Assembly (NCBI GenBank): GCA_016193385.1
Contig: JACPSF010000026.1
Coordinates: forward strand, 1,771-61,999
From: Deltaproteobacteria bacterium
GTDB lineage: Bacteria; Desulfobacterota_B; Binatia; UBA9968
DNA: 60,229 bases
Direction of reading: 5' to 3'
Shown here one piece after another: positions 54,846 through 60,229 of the stretch (the stretch's first letter is position 1; each line of letters opens with the position of its first letter). A program made the translations under genes and the position numbers. Under the pieces are notes generated by a model. That model was given only the letters and a program-made list of their open reading frames with translations. It made no database searches and had not been told where the DNA came from.

Positions 54846-55607
54846 CTATTGAGCCGTGACCCGGAACTCCACGCGCCGATTGACCGCACGCGCCCAGTCG
54901 GTCTCTTCGCCGATGAGCGGCTTGGATTCTCCCAGGCTCACCGCCGACATTCGTGCCGGCTCAATACCTAGATCGGTCAACTCTTTGATCACCTTTTGCG
55001 CGCGGCGCCGCCCCAGCTTCTCATTGTACTCCTCGCTCCCTACGTTATCGGCATGGCCCTCCACCACCACTACCAGCTCGGACTTTTCTTTAAGCTTCTG
55101 CGCCGCCAGGTAGGCTTTCCCCTTGCCCAGATCGGTAAGCTCAGCCGAGTTGAAGCGAAAAGCGATGTCGGGGAAGACGACCCGCTCGACCTCGACAACT
55201 TTTGGGACCTCTTTGACCAGCGTGACGGTTTTCTCCACCGCCACTTCTTTGACCGTGACCCTCTCAGCGATCGGCTCGGGCCGCGCTGCCTTCGCGACTG
55301 GGCCAGGGGGCTTGAGTGGCATCTTCGCGGCCACTCCATAGTCATAAGCTGGCTGATCCGGAAACAGTGGGGGGTGAGGCCTGTGACCAAACAGATATTC
55401 ACGCTCTTTGGAACCGCTCACGAGCCCGTGGAACGGCCTTGCGAGCGCCCACTCGAAAAGCACTCCAATCGGGTGGACAACGTAGGCAACCACTCTTAGG
55501 GGATGAGATTGGCTCTCGTCGTATTCATCCGCCAAAGCCTGCAGCGGCATGAAGCCCCAGACCAATGATAGAGCCAGAGGGACGATTAGAAGCTTGAGTT
55601 TCTTCAT
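54846..55607 (-). CDS. OmpA-family peptidoglycan-binding protein
   Basis: 253 residues. Signal peptide 1-26 (LLIVPLALSLVWGFMPLQALA). A 90-residue N-terminal region with no beta-barrel (HPIGVLFEWALARPFHGL, PLFPDQPAYDYG), a Val/Lys/Glu repeat linker at about 115-145 (VTVKEVAVEKTVTLVKEVPK) likely coiled or extended, then the OmpA C-terminal domain at about 150-253: DIAFRFNSAELTDLGKG, VEGHADNVGSEEYNEKLGRRRAQ (NR-type peptidoglycan contact) and NRRVEFRV. It would tether the outer membrane or a periplasmic machine to peptidoglycan. GGGAGG precedes the start; promoter at 55640-55669. Confidence 0.9.
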   Translation of the reverse strand: MKKLKLLIVPLALSLVWGFMPLQALADEYDESQSHPLRVVAYVVHPIGVLFEWALARPFHGLVSGSKEREYLFGHRPHPPLFPDQPAYDYGVAAKMPLKPPGPVAKAARPEPIAERVTVKEVAVEKTVTLVKEVPKVVEVERVVFPDIAFRFNSAELTDLGKGKAYLAAQKLKEKSELVVVVEGHADNVGSEEYNEKLGRRRAQKVIKELTDLGIEPARMSAVSLGESKPLIGEETDWARAVNRRVEFRVTAQ

Positions 55608-55639
55608 AAAGGCCTCCCGTCTAACCTAAAAACTGTTTT

Positions 55640-55669
55640 ATTTTAACCGTTTTACCAGCCTTCTGTCAA
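55640..55669 (-). promoter_or_regulatory. Promoter of the OmpA-like gene
   Basis: Reverse strand: perfect TTGACA (55669-55664), 18-nt spacer, TAAAAT (55645-55640); about 33 nt before the start. Confidence 0.55.
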
Positions 55670-55732
55670 ACGGTCCAGAAAAGAGCCGGCCACCTTGTAA
55701 AATCGACTCCATTAGTTTAAGAGGGGAAACAA

Positions 55733-56494
55733 ATGCCGGTTTTTCTGGAAAAGAGTGAACGAACCGCGTGGATCACCCTAGACCGGCCTCCGCTCAACGT
55801 GCTGGACCTAGGGCTGCTGAGAGAAATGGACCAAATGCTAAACTCGTTTCCTAGCGAGTCCGCCACCGATTTTCTGGTGATCCGTGGTGGCGGAGAGCGC
55901 GCCTTTTCGGCTGGAGTCGATGTCAGGGATCACACCCTAGAAAAAGTCCCTGAGATGCTTCGGGTCGTCCACGGTGTGGTGCGAAAGCTTCTCGCTCTCC
56001 CACAAATCCCCATCGCCTTGGTCGGCGGTGCCTGCCGCGGTGGAGGGCTCGAGCTCGCCAGCTCCTGCGATTTCATCCTGGCATCGGAGGAGAGCTTCTT
56101 TGCCACACCGGAGATCAACGTGGGCTGCTACCCACCTGTCGCTCTCGCACGCTTTCCCTCGCTCGTGGGCTACCATCGGGCCGCCGAGCTGATCCTGACG
56201 GGTCAAAGAATCTCGGCCCGGCAGGCAGCGGCAATGGGACTCATCAACCGGGCAGTCCCAGCGCAGGAACTCAATCAAGCGGTGGAGGCTCTGCTAGAGG
56301 AGCTGCGGAGCAAGAGCGGGGCTGTTTTACGGATCGCGCTCAAGGGACTGAGAGAGATTTGGCTGAGCAATTTCGCCACGGGCCTGGCCAGAGCTGAGGA
56401 GCTCTATCTCACTGAGCTCCTCAAAACTGCGGACGTGGAGGAAGGGGTGCAGGCTTTTCTGAGCAAGAGACGGCCGGACTGGAAACACCGCTAA
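55733..56494 (+). CDS. Enoyl-CoA hydratase/isomerase (dienoyl-CoA hydratase-like)
   Basis: 253-residue crotonase-fold protein. Oxyanion-hole segments FSAGVDVRDH and ALVGGACRGGGLELASSCDFI; both catalytic Glu positions are present, in GGGLEL and in TPEINVGCYPP. The PPVALARFP sequence after PEI, in place of PGAGGTQRL, resembles cyclohexa-1,5-diene-1-carbonyl-CoA hydratases of anaerobic benzoate degradation, which is suggestive but not proof. AGAGGGG precedes the ATG. No other benzoyl-CoA genes are nearby. It converges with coxG with a 2-bp gap. Confidence 0.85.
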   Translation: MPVFLEKSERTAWITLDRPPLNVLDLGLLREMDQMLNSFPSESATDFLVIRGGGERAFSAGVDVRDHTLEKVPEMLRVVHGVVRKLLALPQIPIALVGGACRGGGLELASSCDFILASEESFFATPEINVGCYPPVALARFPSLVGYHRAAELILTGQRISARQAAAMGLINRAVPAQELNQAVEALLEELRSKSGAVLRIALKGLREIWLSNFATGLARAEELYLTELLKTADVEEGVQAFLSKRRPDWKHR

Positions 56495-56496
56495 GG

Positions 56497-56949
56497 CTAA
56501 GATGTGGCTAGCTGCTTTTTGATGTTTTCCACAAACTCCTGCAGCATCTGGTCGGCTTTCTTGCGAATGATCGGTTGGCCGAATTCGCCGATTTTACCCA
56601 GGATATTGACGTCGGTTTCCATTAGGAGCTCGGTCTCTTTGGGACCGCGCTCCTTGAGCTGCATGCTGGTTTTTCCCTTGACCGCTCCGGCAGCCCTGCG
56701 ATCGGCCGCCTCGGCCCGCAGCGCCGCCCGCCAATTTTGCCGGTCGCGCTCCTCAACAATAATTTTTCCTTGGAGGCTCAGCGATATCGGACCGACGCGC
56801 ACCTTGAGGGTCCCCTGGTAAGTGGTGTCATCGAGTTTTTCTACCGACTCGACGCCCGGCAGCGACTTCGCTACCCTGGGCACATCCATCAAAAAGTCCC
56901 ACAGGGGTTCGCGAGCCGAAGGGATGATCGCGCTCTGGTTGAATTTCAC
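56497..56949 (-). CDS. coxG: CoxG-family protein (SRPBCC fold)
   Basis: 150 residues of the CoxG/SRPBCC family. Features: IIPSAREPLWDFLMDVPRVAKSLPGVESVE, the LDD turn, KVRVGPISLSLQGKI, and the terminal helix (QPIIRKKADQMLQEFVENIK). CoxG is needed to anchor or mature CO dehydrogenase-type enzymes at the membrane. Its ATG overlaps the coxM stop (ATGA), a coupled arrangement in coxS-coxM-coxG order. No C-terminal anchor is seen, so it is probably cytosolic or peripheral. Confidence 0.88.
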   Translation of the reverse strand: MKFNQSAIIPSAREPLWDFLMDVPRVAKSLPGVESVEKLDDTTYQGTLKVRVGPISLSLQGKIIVEERDRQNWRAALRAEAADRRAAGAVKGKTSMQLKERGPKETELLMETDVNILGKIGEFGQPIIRKKADQMLQEFVENIKKQLATS

Positions 56950-57866
56950 CGTTTCCTCCTTTTTGGGACCGGGCGTTTCTGTTTCGGCCTAGCCCTCTTA
57001 CCACTAACGCTGTCCAGGGCCTTTTCCAGGGCACGGCGGACAAAAACCCCAGCCATTTCTCTTTTGTAAGCGGCCGAGCCGCGTAAATCGCTGATCGGAT
57101 CGACGGCCTGTTTGGCCTTCTCCGCGGCTTCACGAATCGCCTCGGATTTAACTGGCTGGCCGCGCAGAACCGCTTCCGCCTCTTTCGCTCGGACCGGCGT
57201 CGTTCCGACGCTGCCCAGGGCAATCCGGACATCGGCGAAAGTCTTCTTGGACCGATCCAGCGTCACCACCGCCGCGGCCGACACGGTAGCATAGTCATCG
57301 GCGGTACGGGGGAGAAACTTGAGAAACGCGGTGCCGCTGTTGGGCGGCAGGCGAGGAACGACGATTTCCGTGATGATCTCCCCGGGCTTGAGCACCGTCT
57401 CATAATAGTCGGTGAAAAACTCCTCGAGCGGAATCACCCTGCTGCCGTCGGCAGAACTCGCCTTGAGGGCAGCCCCAAGCGCGATCAGGGTCGGGGGCGG
57501 GTCCTGGTTGGGATCGGCGTGGGCGATCCCACCCCCCACGGTGGCCACATTGCGCACTCGGATAGTGGCCACATGCCTGTAGGTTTCGGCCAAGAGGGGT
57601 ATGCGCCGGCGTACGATGGACGAGGTCTCGACCTCACGATGGGTCGCCAGCCCACCGATCCTGAGCCCCCCATCTTTCACGGCGATGCCGTTCAAGCCGC
57701 GCACCTGGCGCAAGCTGATCAGGCAGGAAGGACGCACAAGACGCTGCTTCATCATGATGACGAGCGCGGTTCCGCCTGCGATAAGTTTGGCGTCGGGGCC
57801 GAATTGCTTCAGATCGGCCTGGACTTCCTTGAGACTTTTCGGGGTACGGTATTCGAAGGGTATCAT
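56946..57866 (-). CDS. coxM: Molybdenum hydroxylase FAD subunit (CoxM-like)
   Basis: 306 residues of the CODH medium/FAD_binding_5 family. FAD-contacting motifs: LIAGGTALVIMMKQRL (about 31-46) and TVGGGIAHADPNQDPP (about 110-125), the latter with GGG-I where the family consensus is GGN-L. C-terminal CO_deh_flav_C domain with VRIALGSVGTTPVRAKEAEA and the final SDLRGSAAYKREMAGVF. A basic Lys/Arg tail ends the protein. Transfers electrons from the iron-sulfur subunit to the acceptor. The large MCD-binding subunit is absent. Confidence 0.9.
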   Translation of the reverse strand: MIPFEYRTPKSLKEVQADLKQFGPDAKLIAGGTALVIMMKQRLVRPSCLISLRQVRGLNGIAVKDGGLRIGGLATHREVETSSIVRRRIPLLAETYRHVATIRVRNVATVGGGIAHADPNQDPPPTLIALGAALKASSADGSRVIPLEEFFTDYYETVLKPGEIITEIVVPRLPPNSGTAFLKFLPRTADDYATVSAAAVVTLDRSKKTFADVRIALGSVGTTPVRAKEAEAVLRGQPVKSEAIREAAEKAKQAVDPISDLRGSAAYKREMAGVFVRRALEKALDSVSGKRARPKQKRPVPKRRKR

Positions 57867-57882
57867 GGCTCATCCTTATTAA

Positions 57883-58350
57883 TTATTTGGCGAACTGATG
57901 CGCCTTTTGGATCGACTCGATGATCTTGTAGTAACCGGTGCAGCGACAGAGGTTGCCCATCATCCACTCTTTGATCTGCTCTTCCGTCGGTTTCGGAACC
58001 TCGTCCAGCAACGCCTTCGCCGCAACCACCTGGCCCGGAGTGCAGATGCCGCACTGGAAGCCACCGTATTTGATGAAGCTCTTCTGCACCGGATGAAGCT
58101 CACCATCTTTCGCTAGCCCTTCGACCGTCGTGATTTCATGCCCGTCGGCGAACACCGCCAATTCAAGACAGGAACTAACCATTTCCCCGTCCATCAGGAC
58201 CGTGCAGGCCCCGCAGACACCGACGCTGCAGCCCTCTTTGGTGCCGGTGAGCCCGAGATCATAGCGCAGGCAGTCGATCAGTAAGCGGTTTGTGGGCACC
58301 TCAACTTCGACTCTTTTCCCGTTGACGCGCATACGGATCTTCTTTTTCAT
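57883..58350 (-). CDS. coxS: Molybdenum hydroxylase 2Fe-2S subunit (CoxS-like)
   Basis: 155 residues. Plant-ferredoxin-type cluster: C41, C46, C49 and C61 in EGCSVGVCGACTVLMDG...C; second cluster in QCGICTPGQVVAAKA and MGNLCRCTGYYKI. Normal length for CoxS/XdhC small subunits. First gene of the coxS-M-G unit, behind a promoter at 58422-58450 and GAGGAG. It would carry electrons from a Mo active site to the FAD of CoxM; the Mo subunit is not in this window, so substrate (CO, aldehyde, purine, other) is open. Confidence 0.93.
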   Translation of the reverse strand: MKKKIRMRVNGKRVEVEVPTNRLLIDCLRYDLGLTGTKEGCSVGVCGACTVLMDGEMVSSCLELAVFADGHEITTVEGLAKDGELHPVQKSFIKYGGFQCGICTPGQVVAAKALLDEVPKPTEEQIKEWMMGNLCRCTGYYKIIESIQKAHQFAK

Positions 58351-58421
58351 CGTCTGTTCTCCTCTTTTCCGATTCCCATTCGTCCCGCCGAGCAGTCAGC
58401 GTGACAACCCGATGCGGCTAT

Positions 58422-58450
58422 GTTATAGAAAGATTTCAAACAAACTGCAA
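58422..58450 (-). promoter_or_regulatory. Promoter of coxS-coxM-coxG
   Basis: Reverse strand: TTGCAG (58450-58445), 17-nt spacer, TATAAC (58427-58422); about 70 nt before the coxS start. Confidence 0.5.
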
Positions 58451-58556
58451 GAAGGAATTGGCCTGTGCAGCGATACTCCGCTACCTGCAGGCCGGCCTCC
58501 CGGGTCGGAGGCCTACAGAAGGTTTTCGCTAAAGGGCAAGGAAAGCAGCCTAAAAG

Positions 58557-59228
58557 GTGGCAAGGCCGTTCAGCTCCCAGCTAAGGCGACAGGCAGACAG
58601 CATCTGGCGCGCCGTTGACGCGCATCCGTTTCTGCGCCAGCTCCAAGCGGGGACGCTTTCCATGGAGCGGTTCACCTACTTTATTCTTCAGGACTACGTT
58701 TATTTGCTGGACTTCGCCCAGGTCCTCTGCCTTGGCGGGGCCAAGTCGCCGGATCTCCAGACCCTGGAGATCTTTAACCGCCATGCGTTGACCGCGGTGG
58801 AGGTGGAGCGAAGCTTTCATGCCAGCTACGGCCGGAGCCTAGGTTTTTCTCAAAAGCAGCTCGACAGCGTGCCCAAAGGGCCGATTACCGAGGCCTATAC
58901 TCGCCATCTGCAGGCGGTCGCCCGTAGCGGCAGCCTCGGTGAAATTGTCGCGGCAGTGCTTCCGTGCTATTGGATTTACGGGGTGACAGGGAAAAAACTT
59001 TATCGCAGGCGCCCCGAAAAACCCCAGATCTACCGCGACTGGATCGAAACCTATGCATCAGACGGCTACTGGAAGCTTCTTCGGGAGCAGATTCGATTGA
59101 TGGATCGGCTGGGCGCGGGAGCAATCAGCGCGGAAAGGAAACTTATGCGCTCCCACTTCCTTTTGAGCAGTCGCTATGAGTATCTATTTTGGGAGCAGGC
59201 CTACCGTCAACAGCGCTGGCCCGTGTGA
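58557..59228 (+). CDS. TenA/PqqC-like protein (thiaminase II fold)
   Basis: 223 residues, all-helical TenA fold. Typical residues: FILQDYVYLLDFAQVLCLG (Asp of the substrate pocket), AVLPCYWIYGVTGKKLY with the catalytic-position Cys, IETYASDGYW and the terminal SSRYEYLFWEQAY with Glu. TenA salvages thiamin pyrimidines, but relatives serve other roles. GTG start, weak ribosome-binding site. The split-barrel protein follows after 39 bp. Possible link: THI5/NMT1-type and TAXI-type binding proteins occur in the window, but the connection is speculative. Confidence 0.87.
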   Translation: MARPFSSQLRRQADSIWRAVDAHPFLRQLQAGTLSMERFTYFILQDYVYLLDFAQVLCLGGAKSPDLQTLEIFNRHALTAVEVERSFHASYGRSLGFSQKQLDSVPKGPITEAYTRHLQAVARSGSLGEIVAAVLPCYWIYGVTGKKLYRRRPEKPQIYRDWIETYASDGYWKLLREQIRLMDRLGAGAISAERKLMRSHFLLSSRYEYLFWEQAYRQQRWPV

Positions 59229-59267
59229 GCGTAGATAGTCCAAAGAAACTTTCTTAAGGAGAATAGC

Positions 59268-59684
59268 ATGATAGCTCTTACCGATCAGATGCGGGAAATG
59301 GTTAACAATGCCCTGGCCAACAACTGCCCGTGCATCCTCGCCACGGCAACGGCTTCCGGTGAGCCGGACATCGGTTTTAAGGGAAGCACGATGATCTTCG
59401 ACAACGAATCCCTCGCCTACTGGGAGCGCACCCGGCGGCAGCACCTTAAGAATCTGCAGGAAAATCCGCGCGTCGTGGTTCTGTTCCGCGATCCCCAGAC
59501 CAAGATCAACTGGCGTTTTCACGGCGTAGCGACGATTCATCCGGACGGGCCTATCCGGGAGCAGGTCATGGCCCGGGTAGTCAAAGCCGAGCTGGACAAG
59601 GACCCGGAGCGCAAGGGATTTGCCGTCGCGATTCGCGTCGACCGCGTGACCAACCTGGCCGGTGAAGTCCTCCAGACGCGTTAG
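59268..59684 (+). CDS. Pyridoxamine-5'-phosphate oxidase-like flavin split-barrel protein
   Basis: 138 residues of the FMN-binding split-barrel group. Core strands: CILATATASGEPDIGFKGS, SLAYWERTRRQHLKNLQENP (flavin-phosphate contact), VVVLFRDPQTKINWRFHGVA. It is half the length of true PdxH and lacks its C-terminal domain, so it is more like the general stress / F420 or FMN reductase-type members. TAAGGAG precedes the ATG. Same strand and near the TenA-like gene, so possibly one unit. Confidence 0.85.
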   Translation: MIALTDQMREMVNNALANNCPCILATATASGEPDIGFKGSTMIFDNESLAYWERTRRQHLKNLQENPRVVVLFRDPQTKINWRFHGVATIHPDGPIREQVMARVVKAELDKDPERKGFAVAIRVDRVTNLAGEVLQTR

Positions 59685-59759
59685 CAGCGCCATTTCAATC
59701 TCGCCCGGCGATCCCATAAGAGTTCTGGCCCACCCGAAATTCCAACCCAAAGATGATAG

Positions 59760-59788
59760 TTGACAGCGGGGAAAGGCTGGAATAGATT
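59760..59788 (+). promoter_or_regulatory. Promoter of the TAXI binding protein
   Basis: TTGACA (59760-59765), 17-nt spacer, TAGATT (59783-59788); about 40 nt before the start codon. Confidence 0.5.
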
Positions 59789-59827
59789 CGGAGCGCACCT
59801 GATACACCTGACAGAGGAGGCCGCATT

Positions 59828-60229
59828 ATGCCTGCAGGACGGAGCGCGCTCAGGTTTTCGGTCGTCGGCTATGTCGCCCTTTCCCTGCTTTTGCTCGATC
59901 CCATCGGCGCACAGCAGCTCCCCCGCTCGGTGACCGTTGCGGCCAATCCTCCAGGCACGGTCTTTTACGCCCTGGCCAGCGGGATTGCCAAGGTAGTGAG
60001 CGAGGGCGCGTCCTTCCAGATGGTTGTTCAGCCCTATACGGGCACGAGCACCTTCCTTCCGCTGCTCAACACCGGCGAAATAGACTTTGGTATCAACAAT
60101 GCAGTGGATATGGCGCTTACGTACAGAGGGCCTAACTTCAAAATCGGTGGTCGGAATCCCTTCCTCCATGCGCCGAACACACGCCTTGCTATGCGAGGGG
60201 CGCCGTTACTCATCAGCTTGCTCGCTAAG
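59828..60229 (+). CDS. TAXI family TRAP solute-binding protein (3' partial)
   Basis: 134 residues up to the window edge, frame open. Signal peptide about 1-28 (VVGYVALSLLLLDPIGAQQ). Then VTVAANPPGTVFYALASGIA, VVQPYTGTSTFLPLLNTGEIDFGINNAVDMALTYRG and RLAMRGAPLL, the start of the TAXI (TRAP-associated extracytoplasmic immunogenic) fold. ATG at 59828 with GAGGAGG upstream and its own promoter. The partner membrane subunits (DctQM-like fusion) would lie to the right. Binds an unknown organic anion. Confidence 0.9.
   Translation, partial: MPAGRSALRFSVVGYVALSLLLLDPIGAQQLPRSVTVAANPPGTVFYALASGIAKVVSEGASFQMVVQPYTGTSTFLPLLNTGEIDFGINNAVDMALTYRGPNFKIGGRNPFLHAPNTRLAMRGAPLLISLLAK

Noticed and set aside
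59184..59807. 207-codon reverse frame opposite the split-barrel gene
   Set aside because: The forward gene has family motifs and a ribosome-binding site; the reverse frame has no recognisable motif.

Overview
The window looks like chromosomal DNA of a GC-rich, Gram-negative, LPS-making bacterium. The evidence is a complete Kdo synthesis and Lpt export operon, an OmpA-like protein, PTS-Ntr genes and sigma-54. The gene order kdsB-pyrG-kdsA-kdsD-kdsC-lptC-lptA-lptB-rpoN-hpf-ptsN-rapZ-ptsH is typical of Desulfobacterota-like ('deltaproteobacterial') lineages and their relatives. The accessory load (NitT/TauT and TAXI uptake systems, a VOC protein, a decarboxylase-like amidohydrolase, molybdenum hydroxylase subunits) fits soil or groundwater groups such as Binatota, Rokubacteria or NC10. 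No rRNA is present, so this placement is inference. I saw no tRNA, rRNA, CRISPR array or prophage.

Layout. 0-8 kb: end of an AI-2E family permease, a response regulator with an unknown output domain, a thioredoxin-TPR protein, PutA, and an M28 peptidase cut short inside its catalytic domain. 8-12.7 kb: a signalling island (single-domain response regulator and two large histidine kinases) behind a good sigma-54-type promoter sequence. 13.2-16.9 kb: a complete NitT/TauT-type ABC importer. 16.9-19.2 kb: an MFS protein and two small reverse-strand genes. 19.3-32.3 kb: sixteen tightly packed forward genes for Kdo, LPS transport, sigma-54, hibernation factor, PTS-Ntr, MetK and AhcY. 32.4-37.7 kb: an accessory stretch with a VOC protein, a large asparaginase-like protein with a changed active-site motif, a transposase remnant, an AAA/DUF4143 ATPase with an operator-like promoter, and an orphan pseudopilin. 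38-46.3 kb: HemW, MoaB-MoaD-MoaE, a nickel/cobalt permease, DedA, a CinA-like protein, an amidohydrolase, an ABC-2 exporter and a 56-residue membrane protein. 46.4-60.2 kb: a SWIM-SNF2 helicase, GlmU, a broken glmS, RlmE-GalT, an OmpA-like protein, an enoyl-CoA hydratase relative, CoxS-CoxM-CoxG without CoxL, a TenA-like protein, a flavin split-barrel protein and the start of a TAXI binding protein.

How it fits together. KdsB needs CTP, which explains pyrG in the Kdo operon; KdsD-KdsA-KdsC-KdsB makes CMP-Kdo and LptA/B/C exports LPS. RpoN, PtsN, HPr and RapZ form the nitrogen/envelope regulatory arm, and the sigma-54-type promoter at 8.1 kb may link it to the signalling island. MoaB/D/E would supply molybdopterin for the CoxS/M enzyme, whose catalytic subunit must be elsewhere. 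GlmU and GlmS would feed UDP-GlcNAc to LPS and peptidoglycan, but glmS here carries a deletion of about 25 bp with a frameshift.

Most worth follow-up: the sigma-54-type signalling island, the 571-residue asparaginase-like protein, the operator-overlapped and probably leaderless AAA gene, the glmS deletion, leader hairpins before kdsB and metK, the hairpin that could mask the ribosome-binding site of the ABC ATPase gene, and several families of 7-nt-period intergenic repeats.
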